A DNA stretch of 64,000 bases. It comes from Gelidibacter maritimus. Its GTDB lineage: Bacteria > Bacteroidota > Bacteroidia > Flavobacteriales > Flavobacteriaceae. Where the stretch lies: assembly GCF_014062315.1 (NCBI RefSeq), contig NZ_JACGLT010000009.1:74975-138974 (forward strand), in the 5' to 3' direction. The notes beneath the pieces were generated by a model. It searched no databases. It had not been told where the DNA came from and saw only the letters and a list, made by a program, of their open reading frames with translations. Positions within the stretch are counted from its first letter, which is position 1; each line of letters opens with the position of its first letter. The position numbers and the translations under genes were made by a program. Below are positions 17,610 to 27,736 of the stretch, in pieces.

Positions 17610-18260
17610 TTATTTTTTAGCCATCAATACGGTATCAATAATATAAATAATCCCATTTGAAGCAGGTACATTACCCAAAATAACTTGTGCCTTCTTACCT
17701 GAGCCATCTTTAATAACAAATTGATCTCCGTTCATTGAAGCGGTCAATTCTTCACCCGTTACAGTTTTAAACGTATAAGATCCATCAGCGCCTTTTATAG
17801 CTGCTGCGAATTTTTCAGAATTAATTACTCCAGGAACCACGTGATAAGTCAAGACCTCACTTAGCATTTCCTTGTTTTCCGGTAGCATTAATTCATCACG
17901 TTTTTTCTGCGATAATTTTTCAAAGGCGTGATTTGACGGTGCAAATACCGTGTACTCTCCCGGTTCAGAAAGCATGGTTGACAAGTCAGCAGCTTGCAAA
18001 GCACCTGCCAAAGTAGTCAAATCCTCATTCATCATGGCTTGTCCGGCAACACTATTGGCTCTTGCCTCTTCTTTAATCTTAGCCTCTTTAGCCTTTTCGG
18101 CTTCCTGTTCCATTTTAGCCTTTTCAGCAGCCTCCATTTCCACACGTTCGGTTTCAATTCTCATCTGCTCTTCTTTCTTTTTTCCGTCCTCACATGAGGT
18201 AATAAAAACAAATGCTGTAACAACAGCTGCAAATAATATACTCGATTTCTTAATAATCAT
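17610..18260 (-). CDS. Fasciclin-domain lipoprotein with charged coiled coil
   Basis: 216-residue lipoprotein. The signal ends in the lipobox VFITSC, followed by a highly charged Glu/Lys/Ala-rich helix (about 26-66) likely to form a coiled-coil stalk. One FAS1 domain follows (about 75-215), shown by TLAGALQAADLSTMLSEPG, TVFAPSNHAFEKL, LTYHVVPG and NGIIYIIDTVL. FAS1 domains mediate adhesion or protein-protein contact at the cell surface. The gene is monocistronic and divergent from tamB. A stress role, known for some Bacteroidota fasciclins, cannot be shown here. Confidence 0.88.
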   Translation of the reverse strand: MIIKKSSILFAAVVTAFVFITSCEDGKKKEEQMRIETERVEMEAAEKAKMEQEAEKAKEAKIKEEARANSVAGQAMMNEDLTTLAGALQAADLSTMLSEPGEYTVFAPSNHAFEKLSQKKRDELMLPENKEMLSEVLTYHVVPGVINSEKFAAAIKGADGSYTFKTVTGEELTASMNGDQFVIKDGSGKKAQVILGNVPASNGIIYIIDTVLMAKK

Positions 18261-18438
18261 AATTCAGTCATTTATTGGTTTATAATTATATATACGTATG
18301 AAATGAGCCGATGTAGTAAAATTTGTACAACTTTAACATAATCGTCCTAAATCCTTAAATAGATGTTAATTCCGCCAATTTTTGAGGTTAGAGTTATTAA
18401 TAATCGTGTTTAGAGACACGTCGCAACTTCTAATATGA

Positions 18439-18446
18439 TAAATTTG
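18439..18446 (+). promoter_or_regulatory. TAnnTTTG -7 element before tamB
   Basis: TAAATTTG lies 23 nt upstream of the TTG start at 18470 and is the only good -7 match in the gap. No TTG was seen at -33 spacing. Confidence 0.35.
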
Positions 18447-18469
18447 TAATCATATATATATGATAGTTA

Positions 18470-21400
18470 TTGGAAGAGAACGACAGCAATAAAAAAAAAC
18501 CTAAAAAAAGAAAATATAGGGCCCTCAGAATAATCGGAAGAATTATTTTGGGCATTCTTGTATTCTTAATTTTGTTGATCTTATTTATCAGAAGTCCTTG
18601 GGGCCAAGGTATTATTGTTGACAAAGCCACATCTTACGTTTCCAATAAGACAAACAGCACAGTCGAAATTGAACGTCTATTCCTGACATTTGACGGGAAT
18701 CTCCAAATTGATGGTTTATTTCTGGATGATACTAAAGGTGATACTTTAGTGTACTCAAAATCTTTAGAAGCCAACGTCCCTTTATGGGCCATGATCCGTG
18801 GTGAAGGCATCGGTGTTGACGCACTGTCTTGGGAGGGGCTTCGTGCCAATATTAGTCGTAAAGATTCCATTAGTGGTTATAACTTTCAATTTTTAATCGA
18901 TGCTTTCGCTCCAGCGGACACCACTACCGTTGCAACAGACACTACGGCTGCACCATTGAATATTGTTATAGGGAAACTTAATTTTAAAGATTTCGATATT
19001 GTTTTTGATGATGCCGTTGCCGGGATTGATAGCCGATTTAAAATCGGGACGCTCAATGCCAATATGAAAACCACTGATTTGGAGCAAATGCTATTTGAAG
19101 CCTCCGCTTTGGAACTTTCTGATGCCCAAATTAAATTCATCCAAACGCCAGTACCAGTTATCCCTGAGGAAGACCCAACGCCCTTACCGTCTCTTGCTGT
19201 TGAGACTTTAACTTTGAACAATGTTTATGCCGATTACCAATCCTACGGCGATCGGATTGCGGCAGAAATTGATATTCATGAATTATTCGCTAAAATCCCA
19301 AAAGTAGATTTAACCAATAGTGATTTTGTAGTGGAAACCTTTCATCTAAGAAACTCTTCCGTCCTTCTAAATACTGAAACTGACACTAATGCTGTCACAC
19401 AAAAAGTGGTGGAAGTTACCCAAGACATCAAACAGGATATTCAGACTTTTGAATGGCCGGAATTAAGGTTAGCAATCGGTTCGGTTGATTTTACCAATAA
19501 CAAATTCAGCTATTTTGTCGCTTCCGCAGAAGCTAAAACAGGACAATTCAATCCGGATGCTTTTGTATTAAACGATTTAAACCTGCAAGCCAATAACATC
19601 AATCTAAAGGATAAAAAAGCAGAACTTCATATCGAAAATTCCACCTTTAAGGAAATTTCTGGTTTTGATTTAAAGGAACTAAGCCTTAAGTTCAATGCTG
19701 ACGATAATACCTTGACTGTATCTGATCTGAAAACTGCATTAAACAACAACAGCCTAAACGCCAATTTGCGACTTGATTACCCGAAATTATCGGCGTTGAT
19801 AGAAGCGCCAGAAAAATCGAAGATTGCTATTGATATTCCCACATTCCGAGTGTCTCTGAAAGATGTATTCCTGATTCAACCGGAACTGAAAAAAAATGAA
19901 TATCTCAATACTCTCAGCCAACATTTACTCACCGGGAATACCACGGCCAACGGGTATTTATCGGATATCAACATTAATCGTATGAATGTCAATTGGGCAA
20001 ACACGCACATTTCGGCAAACGGAAAAATTCAAAACATCACAGAACCTGAGAACATTCAATTCAACATTCCCAATTTTTCAGCCATTTCCACCCGAGCTGA
20101 TATTGTTCAATTTGTTGATGAAAAAGACTTGGGTGTGAAGCTGCCCGAAGATGTTAAACTAGCAGGAAACATTAAAGGGAATCCCAACGATATTTATGCC
20201 AATGCAACGTTGACCACCACACAAGGTATCGCTAATGTGGACGGACATTTTAAAAATGGAAAAATTTTAGAGTTTGATGCCAATCTTACCATTGATGATT
20301 ACAAACTGAACGAGTTGTTGCAAAATGAACAATTGGGCAATTTGAGTTTATCTGTAAAAGCCAACGGAAAGGGGAAAAATATAAATGATCTTGACGCCCA
20401 TGTAGAGGCAACCGTTTCCAGTTTTAAATACAATAATTATGATGTTAACGACTTAAAACTTATTGGAGATATCAAAGATGGGCGCGGAAAAGTAACCTCT
20501 AAATATAAGGATTATAATCTCAATGCAGACTTATATGCCACCGTAGTTTTGGATTCCGTGGCACCTGAAGCTAATGTAGAGTTGAATATTATTGGTGCCG
20601 ATTTAAAGGCTCTCGGACTCATGCAACGTGACGTTAAAACAGGCATGAAAATCTATGCCGATTTTAAGGGTAATGCCATTAATTACGATGTGGCCGCCAT
20701 TGTAGATGAAGGAGTCGTGGTTTACGATAACAAAACCTACCTGTTAGGAGATCTCAATGCTCTTGCCCACGTGAGAAGAGATACCACATCGGTGTCCATT
20801 AAAAATAAATTGGTGGATGTATTGGTGCAGTCCAATACGGATCCGGAAACGTTTAGCAAATCCATTAGACGTCATGTTTTAAGTTATTTTTATCGTGATG
20901 AGGAAGTGCCCGACAGTATTGCTGATCCCGTAAATTTAAAATTGCGCGGCAAAATCATCGAAGCCCCAATTCTAAATGAAGTATTTTTAGTGAACGTGAA
21001 AAAGTTGGATACGGTTAAATTTGATGTTGACTATATAGAAAAGGAACGACAGTTGACAGCAAAGGTTACTGCACCGCACATCAATTATAGCGGCTACGAG
21101 CTGGACAGCTTGGCTTTTTCAATGGATACGGACAAGGATAAATTTATTTTCGACCTCGGGTTCAACAGAGTTAAAGCTGGTCCGTTAAACATTCAAAAAA
21201 CAAAAATGTCAGGAAATCAATCTAACAATGAACTTTCCCTGGCATTTATAGCCTATCATAAGGAGGACATATTAACACAGATAACTAGCAAAATAACAGG
21301 AAGTCGTGAACGTTTACGCTTTCATGTCAATCCTGAAGATTTGATCTTAAACAAGTCGCCTTGGCATACGCCAGAAAACAATGAAATCCTGATCAGTGAT

Positions 21401-23560
21401 AATAATATGGAATTTAATGAGTTTGTGTTCAATCGTGAAGATCAATCTTTTGAGATTACTGATGATCTACCTTCCGAATCCAAGAAGCATATTGCTGTTG
21501 ACTTTAGGAATTTCAAACTGAGTGAGTTTTTAAATTATTTAAATCCTGATGAGGAATTGGCCACGGGCAACCTCAACGGCAACTTTATTTTGGTAGAGCC
21601 TTTTTCTAACACTGGAATCGTTGCTGATTTGGACATTTCGACCTTGAGTTTTATGCAAGTTGATATGGGCAATTTGAGTCTTGATGCCAAATCGCTTGGA
21701 AGCGATAGTTATGATTTTAATGTTGACATGAACGGCGGCGAGATTGATTTGGATATTAAAGGGGATTATGTTGCATTTCCAGGTGGTGCCAACCTCGATT
21801 TAACGTTGGATATCAACCAATTTAACATGAACGCCCTGAGTGGATTCTCTCAAGGTGAAATCACTGAAACCGACGGCAGTTTTAAGGGGAACTTCCAACT
21901 GAGCGGCTCTCTAAGCGAACCTAAATATGAAGGTAGTTTGTCGTTTAACGACGCCGATTTTAAGATAAAGATGTTCAATTCGGCTTTTACATTGGCCAAT
22001 GAAACCTTGCACGTCAATAATGATGGTTTGTCCATGGACAGCTTTACCATTACCGATGAAAATAAAAACACTCTGATTGCGTCGGGAAGTATAGGTACTG
22101 AATCATTTATCAACCCGACTTTTGATTTACAGGTACTCGCTGATAATTTTCAAGTTCTCAACGCCACCAAGGAAGATAATGATTTCCTTTACGGGAAAGT
22201 TTCTTTTGATGCAGATGCCAAAATCACAGGCGATTTACAGATTCCGATCATTGACATGAAAGCCACTGTGAGTTCAGACACAGATGTTACTTATGTGATG
22301 CCTTCAGCCACCGTTAACATTGAAGAGCGCGATGGGGTAGTTATTTTTGTGAATCGCGAAAACCCTGATGCTATCTTAACCAGAACGGATGAAAAAACTG
22401 CTACCATCACTGGGTTTGACATGAACGCCTTATTAAAAATTGGTAAGGATGCGGCGGTTACCATCATTATTGATGAGTCTACTGGAGATAATTTTAAAGT
22501 GTCAGGAGAAGGCGATCTGACCTTCAGCATGAAGCCCAATGGAAACATATCTCTGGCGGGCTTGTATGAAGTTGAAAGCGGCCATTACGAAATGAACCTT
22601 TATAATATTGTGAACCGTAAATTCAATCTTGTTTCAGGCAGTCGTGTCACTTGGTCAGGCGATCCTTTTGATGCCAAATTGGATATTTCGGCACTATATG
22701 AAGTCAAAACTTCGGCATCGGCCTTAATGGCACCAACCACGTCCAACCTGGACGCTTCTGCTAAAGGAAAATTCCGTCAAGTGCTTCCGTTTTATGTCTA
22801 CCTCAATATTGATGGACAATTGACAGAACCTAAAATTAATTTCAATCTTGATATGCCCAAAGATGAACAAGGTGCCATAGGCGGACAAGTTTACGGCAGG
22901 GTGCAGCAACTTAATCAACAGGAAGACGAGCTGAACCGACAGGTGTTCTCACTATTGGTACTGAACCGATTTTATCCTGATCCAGGAAGTGATGGAAGTA
23001 CTGGTGGGGTAGCCTCAATTGCAAGAGATAACTTAAATGATGCCGTGTCTGATCAACTTAATATGTTCTCGGATAAACTATTGGGCAACTCTGGTTTTGA
23101 ACTTAATTTTGGTCTTGACAGTTATACTGATTATCAAGGCAGCACCCCTACGGACCGGACACAGTTGGATATTGCTGCTCAGAAGAAAATGTTTAACGAC
23201 CGATTGATTGTCAGTGTGGGTAGCGAAGTGGATGTTGAAGGCAGCAGTCCGACCGGCGAAGAAACACCCCTTGTTGGGAATGTCACCATTGAATATCTAT
23301 TAACAGAAAATGGACGGTACAGGCTAAAAGGCTTCCATAGAAACGAATTTGAAAACGTTATTGACGGACAGATTATTGTAAACGGTATTGCCGTAATATT
23401 TACTCAAGAGTTTAATAAGTTTAATGAACTCTGGGACGCATTGGTTAAATCGACCACAAAAGCAGAAAAGGAAGAAAAAGCCAAATTAAAGGCGGCTGAG
23501 GAAGCTCAAAAGGAGAAGGAAGAAAAGGTTGACGCCAGTATCGAGAAAAAGAAGAATTAA
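18470..23560 (+). CDS. TamB-family translocation and assembly protein
   Basis: 1696-residue AsmA/TamB-like protein that spans the periplasm from an N-terminal inner-membrane anchor (about 20-40, after a basic KKKPKKRKYR stretch). The body is made of long beta-rich repeats typical of lipid-transfer 'taco' proteins. The C-terminal DUF490 region (about 1330-1640) includes NGNISLAGLYEVESGHYEMNLY at its core. The end is a Lys/Glu-rich tail not seen in proteobacterial TamB. Start is TTG at 18470; the overlapping ATG at 18460 is out of frame. The tamL gene follows after 85 bp, the usual pairing for a TAM complex, so a role in outer-membrane assembly or phospholipid movement is likely. Confidence 0.9.
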   Translation: MEENDSNKKKPKKRKYRALRIIGRIILGILVFLILLILFIRSPWGQGIIVDKATSYVSNKTNSTVEIERLFLTFDGNLQIDGLFLDDTKGDTLVYSKSLEANVPLWAMIRGEGIGVDALSWEGLRANISRKDSISGYNFQFLIDAFAPADTTTVATDTTAAPLNIVIGKLNFKDFDIVFDDAVAGIDSRFKIGTLNANMKTTDLEQMLFEASALELSDAQIKFIQTPVPVIPEEDPTPLPSLAVETLTLNNVYADYQSYGDRIAAEIDIHELFAKIPKVDLTNSDFVVETFHLRNSSVLLNTETDTNAVTQKVVEVTQDIKQDIQTFEWPELRLAIGSVDFTNNKFSYFVASAEAKTGQFNPDAFVLNDLNLQANNINLKDKKAELHIENSTFKEISGFDLKELSLKFNADDNTLTVSDLKTALNNNSLNANLRLDYPKLSALIEAPEKSKIAIDIPTFRVSLKDVFLIQPELKKNEYLNTLSQHLLTGNTTANGYLSDININRMNVNWANTHISANGKIQNITEPENIQFNIPNFSAISTRADIVQFVDEKDLGVKLPEDVKLAGNIKGNPNDIYANATLTTTQGIANVDGHFKNGKILEFDANLTIDDYKLNELLQNEQLGNLSLSVKANGKGKNINDLDAHVEATVSSFKYNNYDVNDLKLIGDIKDGRGKVTSKYKDYNLNADLYATVVLDSVAPEANVELNIIGADLKALGLMQRDVKTGMKIYADFKGNAINYDVAAIVDEGVVVYDNKTYLLGDLNALAHVRRDTTSVSIKNKLVDVLVQSNTDPETFSKSIRRHVLSYFYRDEEVPDSIADPVNLKLRGKIIEAPILNEVFLVNVKKLDTVKFDVDYIEKERQLTAKVTAPHINYSGYELDSLAFSMDTDKDKFIFDLGFNRVKAGPLNIQKTKMSGNQSNNELSLAFIAYHKEDILTQITSKITGSRERLRFHVNPEDLILNKSPWHTPENNEILISDNNMEFNEFVFNREDQSFEITDDLPSESKKHIAVDFRNFKLSEFLNYLNPDEELATGNLNGNFILVEPFSNTGIVADLDISTLSFMQVDMGNLSLDAKSLGSDSYDFNVDMNGGEIDLDIKGDYVAFPGGANLDLTLDINQFNMNALSGFSQGEITETDGSFKGNFQLSGSLSEPKYEGSLSFNDADFKIKMFNSAFTLANETLHVNNDGLSMDSFTITDENKNTLIASGSIGTESFINPTFDLQVLADNFQVLNATKEDNDFLYGKVSFDADAKITGDLQIPIIDMKATVSSDTDVTYVMPSATVNIEERDGVVIFVNRENPDAILTRTDEKTATITGFDMNALLKIGKDAAVTIIIDESTGDNFKVSGEGDLTFSMKPNGNISLAGLYEVESGHYEMNLYNIVNRKFNLVSGSRVTWSGDPFDAKLDISALYEVKTSASALMAPTTSNLDASAKGKFRQVLPFYVYLNIDGQLTEPKINFNLDMPKDEQGAIGGQVYGRVQQLNQQEDELNRQVFSLLVLNRFYPDPGSDGSTGGVASIARDNLNDAVSDQLNMFSDKLLGNSGFELNFGLDSYTDYQGSTPTDRTQLDIAAQKKMFNDRLIVSVGSEVDVEGSSPTGEETPLVGNVTIEYLLTENGRYRLKGFHRNEFENVIDGQIIVNGIAVIFTQEFNKFNELWDALVKSTTKAEKEEKAKLKAAEEAQKEKEEKVDASIEKKKN

Positions 23561-23645
23561 CAAAATTGTCAGTTCAGAAAATAAAATAGATGTTCAACAT
23601 AAATTTGGATATCAAGAACTGAAAAACCTATAAATAAAGTACATC

Positions 23646-25928
23646 TTGAAATTATATTTTAAATACCTCATTTTTCTTCTCTTCATATTCGGAGGTCTTT
23701 ATTCCTGCAGTATTGCCAAGCACATTCCTGAAGACGAACGCTTGTACACGGGCGCCGAACTTAACATCGTTTCGGATTCTATCATAAAAAATGAGGCTGG
23801 ATTAAGAAAGGAACTTGAGTCTGTGTTGCTTCCAGAACCGAACTCAAAATTTCTGGGCATGTATCTCGGACTTTATTACCATTACAAAAACCAAAATGGC
23901 AAACCAGGGTTCATCAACCGCTGGTTGTATAAAAAATTAGGGGAAAAACCGGTCTATCAATCGGATGTGGAAACTTTTGAAGTCCAAGACTTACTCCTTA
24001 ATCGCCTTGAGAATAGAGGTTTTTTCTATAGTAGGGCATCTTCGGAATTTGAAGAATCCGAGAAAAAAGCATCTGCTTTATACACCGTTGATGTCCCGAG
24101 ACCTTACCGAATGGAAACTTATCAGTTGGACTCCTTACCTGCTCCTATCTATAAGGAAATAGATTCTTTGGTCAAAGAGTCTCCGTTAAGTAAAGGCATG
24201 CGCTTTGATTTGAATAAGATGAAACTGGAACGTCTCCGTATTGATTCCAATCTTAAAGAAAGAGGCTATTACAATTTCAATGAAAGCTTTCTGATTTTTG
24301 AAGCCGATACGAATCGCTATGACAACAAAAGCTTTGATTTATTCCTCAAATTAAAAAAAGCAGTACCCTCGAAATCGATAGTTCCCTATAAAATTTCAAA
24401 AATCAATGTTTACGCAGACTATAACACTACCGATTCTATTCCTTCAGAAATTATTCGTTACAAAGACAAGAATTATCTAGAAGAGGACATGTTTTTTAAA
24501 CCAAAATATTTAGATCCATTTATTACTTTGGAAGAAGGGCAATTTTACAATCCGGAAACCTCTCGTAACACCGCAAGACGTCTCTCCACTATTGGGGCCT
24601 ACAAATATGTTAACATACAGTATAAAGAGGTGGACACCTTGGCGACGGACGATTTAGGTCTTTTGGAAGCCAATATCTACTTATCACCACTAAACAAACG
24701 TGCCTTTTCAGCAGAGTTACAAGTTGTCAATAAATCGAACAGTTTTACTGGTCCTGCACTTGCACTGACTTATAGCAACAGAAACGTTTTTGGCGGTGGA
24801 GAAACTTATAATACCACCTTAAAGGTAGGTTATGAAGCTCAAATTGGTGGCGGAAAACAATCAGGAGACAGCAGTTTTGAACTTGGTTTGAAGAACGAAT
24901 TAATTTTTCCGCGAGTTATTTTTCCAATAAAAATAAATGATGACTTCTTTGAATATTCCATTCCAAAGACCAAAACCTCGTTGAGTCTCGATTTTCAAGA
25001 TCGCAGAAAGTTATACACCCTAATTTCTGGCACCGCATTATTTGGCTACGTATGGGATGCTAATAGGTACGTGACCCACCAAATCAATCCGATTTCTGTG
25101 AGTTATACTGACCTGATGAAAACCACTCCAGAGTTTGAGCTAATTTTGGATGACAACCCCTTCCTGAAACGTAGTTTTGAACAGCAATTTATTTCAGGGC
25201 TCACTTATTCGTTTACCTATAATGAGATGGTTGACCAACAAAAAACGCATCAAAAATTTTTAAACTTTATGTTGGACGTGGCCGGGAACTCCATCAGTCT
25301 TTTCGGAAAAGACCAAGGTCCTGACGCTCCTAAAACGTTCCTTGGGATGGAATATGCGCAATATGCCAAAGCAGATCTCGATTTGCGCTATCACTTTAAT
25401 TTTGGCAAGGAACAAACTATTGCAGCCCGTGTTTTTGGTGGCTACGGAATGGCTTATGGCAACTCTGATATCATCCCCTTTGTAAAACAGTATTATGCCG
25501 GTGGGCCTTATAGCATCCGGGCTTTTAGAATTCGCTCTTTAGGGCCTGGGACTTATAACCCAGAAGAAGACCCTAACAATACCAGCGAAAACTTTTTTGA
25601 CAAGACAGGAAATATTATTTTGGAGGCCAATGTTGAATATCGTTTTCCAATTGTTTCGTTTTTAAAAGGAGCCGTTTTTGCCGATGCCGGAAATATTTGG
25701 AATTCCAAAGAAAATCCAACCTTTGGAGGGAAGGATAAGTTCACTAAAAACTTTATCAATGAACTGGGCATGGGCGCTGGTGTTGGACTTCGTGTCGACA
25801 TCCAAAGTTTTGTCATCCGATTTGATTTGGCGGCCCCTTTTCATGATCCCTCACTTAAAAAAGGGGAGCGTTTTAATTTTGATGTTAGCAACCCCATCCT
25901 GAACTTTGCAATTGGGTATCCGTTTTAA
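23646..25928 (+). CDS. TamL: BamA/TamA-family outer membrane lipoprotein
   Basis: 760-residue Omp85-superfamily protein. The signal ends in the lipobox LYSC (C21), which marks the lipidated Bacteroidota variant of TamA. About three POTRA-like domains occupy 30-360 (YQLDSLPAPIYKEIDSL, ISKINVYADYN, TLEEGQFYNPETSRN). A 16-strand barrel takes up the rest, with the Omp85 signature YYAGGPYSIRAFRIRSLGPG (about 617-636) and a terminal Phe (IGYPF). Start is TTG at 23646. It lies directly after tamB, and the pair probably forms the envelope-spanning TAM system. Confidence 0.9.
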   Translation: MKLYFKYLIFLLFIFGGLYSCSIAKHIPEDERLYTGAELNIVSDSIIKNEAGLRKELESVLLPEPNSKFLGMYLGLYYHYKNQNGKPGFINRWLYKKLGEKPVYQSDVETFEVQDLLLNRLENRGFFYSRASSEFEESEKKASALYTVDVPRPYRMETYQLDSLPAPIYKEIDSLVKESPLSKGMRFDLNKMKLERLRIDSNLKERGYYNFNESFLIFEADTNRYDNKSFDLFLKLKKAVPSKSIVPYKISKINVYADYNTTDSIPSEIIRYKDKNYLEEDMFFKPKYLDPFITLEEGQFYNPETSRNTARRLSTIGAYKYVNIQYKEVDTLATDDLGLLEANIYLSPLNKRAFSAELQVVNKSNSFTGPALALTYSNRNVFGGGETYNTTLKVGYEAQIGGGKQSGDSSFELGLKNELIFPRVIFPIKINDDFFEYSIPKTKTSLSLDFQDRRKLYTLISGTALFGYVWDANRYVTHQINPISVSYTDLMKTTPEFELILDDNPFLKRSFEQQFISGLTYSFTYNEMVDQQKTHQKFLNFMLDVAGNSISLFGKDQGPDAPKTFLGMEYAQYAKADLDLRYHFNFGKEQTIAARVFGGYGMAYGNSDIIPFVKQYYAGGPYSIRAFRIRSLGPGTYNPEEDPNNTSENFFDKTGNIILEANVEYRFPIVSFLKGAVFADAGNIWNSKENPTFGGKDKFTKNFINELGMGAGVGLRVDIQSFVIRFDLAAPFHDPSLKKGERFNFDVSNPILNFAIGYPF

Positions 25929-25943
25929 TATCTTCCATAAGTA

Positions 25944-25974
25944 TTGTTTTACGACTTAATATGTAATAACTTTG
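25944..25974 (+). promoter_or_regulatory. Promoter of mazEF (TTG-N20-TAACTTTG)
   Basis: TTG at 25944-25946 and TAACTTTG at 25967-25974 are separated by 20 nt, a full match to the Bacteroidota -33/-7 arrangement. The leader to the ATG at 25993 would be about 12 nt. This is the best promoter match in the window. Confidence 0.6.
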
Positions 25975-25992
25975 TAACTACATTTTAAAAAT

Positions 25993-26238
25993 ATGGAAGC
26001 AGCAATCATAAAAATCGGAAATTCAAAAGGACTTCGCTTGAGCAAGACCATTTTGGAAAAATACAATATTCAGGACAAAGTTCAATTGATCCTTGAGGAT
26101 GACCAAATAATCTTAAGACCTATTAAGGAGCCACGAAAGGGATGGGAGAAAGCATTTAAAAAAATGAATGTTCAAGGTGGCGACAAGCTGTTGATCGACG
26201 ATGTTTTTGAGGACGAAAATCTTGAAGAATGGAACTAA
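25993..26238 (+). CDS. mazE: AbrB/MazE-family antitoxin
   Basis: 81-residue antitoxin. The N-terminal swapped-hairpin AbrB domain (about 3-45) reads AAIIKIGNSKGLRLSKTIL then VQLILEDDQIILRPI, a textbook MazE fold. The acidic C-terminus (IDDVFEDENLEEWN) is the part that normally binds and blocks MazF. It overlaps the toxin gene by 10 bases, so the two are coupled, and it probably represses its own promoter at 25944-25974. Confidence 0.9.
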   Translation: MEAAIIKIGNSKGLRLSKTILEKYNIQDKVQLILEDDQIILRPIKEPRKGWEKAFKKMNVQGGDKLLIDDVFEDENLEEWN

Positions 26239-26552
26239 ATCAATATCGGATTGTTTTGGTCAATTTAAATCCAACACTTGGGAGCGAAATTCAGAAAACC
26301 AGACCTTGTGTTATTATTTCACCTAATGAAATGAATACCTATTTGAATACCATCGTTATTGCTCCAATGACCACAAGTTTAAAAAAATACCCCACAAGAG
26401 TTTCGGTAAAACACAATGGAAAAAAAGGAATGATTGCCATTGACCAAATCAGAACTATTGATAAAATTAGAATCATCAAAACCTTTGAAACGTTGACCTC
26501 AATTGAAATCACCAAGTGCAAAGCCATTATCAAGGAGACTTTTGTAGATTAA
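26229..26552 (+). CDS. mazF: MazF/PemK-family mRNA interferase toxin
   Basis: 107-residue ribosome-independent endoribonuclease of the CcdB/PemK fold. NQYRIVLVNLNPTLGSEIQKTRPCVIIS has the conserved basic and 'KTRP' active-site features, and TIVIAPMTTS with the catalytic Thr region follows. Length is normal. Toxin expressed with MazE as a type II toxin-antitoxin module; RNA cleavage site unknown. A guanine deaminase gene starts 12 bp later and is probably cotranscribed. Confidence 0.9.
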   Translation: MELNQYRIVLVNLNPTLGSEIQKTRPCVIISPNEMNTYLNTIVIAPMTTSLKKYPTRVSVKHNGKKGMIAIDQIRTIDKIRIIKTFETLTSIEITKCKAIIKETFVD

Positions 26553-26563
26553 TAATTTAATAA

Positions 26564-27043
26564 ATGAAGACAGAAAACAAAAATAAATTCATGCTCGAAG
26601 CGGTTAACGCAGCACTCAAAGGCATGAACAATAACGAAGGCGGTCCGTTTGGCTGTGTCATCGTAAAAGACGGAAAAATCATAGGTCGTGGCAATAATAA
26701 AGTCACCTCCCATAATGATCCTACCGCACATGCCGAGATTATAGCCATCCGCGATGCTTGCAAAAATCTCAATTCATTTCAATTGGAAGGTTGTGAAATC
26801 TACACCTCCTGTGAACCGTGCCCAATGTGCTTAGGTGCTATTTACTGGGCCAGACCTGATAAAGTGTTCTATGGATGTAGTCAAGAAGATGCGGCAGACA
26901 TCAATTTTGATGATGCCTTTATCTATAAGGAAATTGAATTGCCCCATGATAAACGCAGTATTCCTTTTGAACAATTGGCACGTGATATCGCCTTGGAACC
27001 GTTTCAAAAATGGCGCACCAAAGACGACAAGACTGTCTATTGA
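26564..27043 (+). CDS. Guanine deaminase-like nucleoside deaminase
   Basis: 159-residue zinc-dependent deaminase of the CDA superfamily, probably converting guanine to xanthine. Zn ligands and shuttle: H56 and E58 in TAHAEI, C86 and C89 in CEPCPMC. The C-terminal tail (PFEQLARDIALEPFQKW) fits the domain-swapped Bacillus-type GuaD group, distinguishing it from tRNA adenosine deaminase (TadA). It lies 12 bp after mazF on the same strand and likely shares its transcript; whether that link has meaning is unknown. Confidence 0.8.
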   Translation: MKTENKNKFMLEAVNAALKGMNNNEGGPFGCVIVKDGKIIGRGNNKVTSHNDPTAHAEIIAIRDACKNLNSFQLEGCEIYTSCEPCPMCLGAIYWARPDKVFYGCSQEDAADINFDDAFIYKEIELPHDKRSIPFEQLARDIALEPFQKWRTKDDKTVY

Positions 27044-27235
27044 TTGTCTCAGATCAGATTTTTAAAATTTAATCGGTAGAGGATGTAATTCTAAGCCAAG
27101 TGGTTCGACTCACATCTATAATTCCAACTTTGACTTAGAGTATCGTCTAACTGTCCCTTAAAATCAGATCGACAACAAACGGCATTAAATTTATATAATT
27201 TACCCTTTTTATAAGTTCAACTAACAATCCAACCC

Positions 27236-27571
27236 ATGCAAAAAACCTATTACGACCCAGCAGATTTAAAAAAATTCGGAAAAATCACAGAATGGAGTGA
27301 AGAACTTGGCAACAAGTTTTTTGATTATTACGCCAAGGTTTTCGAGGAAGGGAAACTTTCCGCTCGTGAAAAATCATTGATTGCTTTAGCGGTTGCCCAT
27401 ACCGAACAATGTCCTTATTGTATTGATGCCTACACCCAAGATGGTTTGCAGCGCGGCATCACAAAAGAAGAAATGATGGAAGCTTTGCATGTTGGAGCCG
27501 CCATTAAAAGTGGCGCAACCTTGGTGCACGGGGTGCAGATGATGAATAAAGTCAATAAATTAGAAATGTGA
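27236..27571 (+). CDS. Arsenosugar-associated AhpD/CMD-like protein
   Basis: 111-residue carboxymuconolactone decarboxylase-like (AhpD fold) protein. The redox pair C59 and C62 lies in HTEQCPYCIDAY; the usual His after the CxxC is replaced by Tyr. This matches the peroxidase-like family (TIGR04169) that sits beside arsS in arsenosugar clusters. The arsS gene starts 165 bp downstream. A role in handling reduced arsenic or in redox support of the pathway is inferred from context. Confidence 0.82.
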   Translation: MQKTYYDPADLKKFGKITEWSEELGNKFFDYYAKVFEEGKLSAREKSLIALAVAHTEQCPYCIDAYTQDGLQRGITKEEMMEALHVGAAIKSGATLVHGVQMMNKVNKLEM

Positions 27572-27599
27572 GCAGAGAACCACTCCCGATTTTTATCAG

Positions 27600-27736
27600 G
27601 ATCTTAAAAAAGTACGAAGTAGGAAGATAGAGATTTAAAAGTTTTGGGTCTAACCGAGGGGTTGAACCTAAAACCTTGAACTGTTGATTTTGAATTCTGA
27701 ACCTGGAACTTTAAACCTTAAATTGTAAACTTAAAA
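27600..27736. repeat. Low-complexity AACCTTGAAC-type spacer
   Basis: A run of degenerate AACCTTGAAC/AACTTTAAAC units fills the gap before arsS, and similar sequence occurs at 29085-29116. Such spacers have no visible coding potential. Confidence 0.4.
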
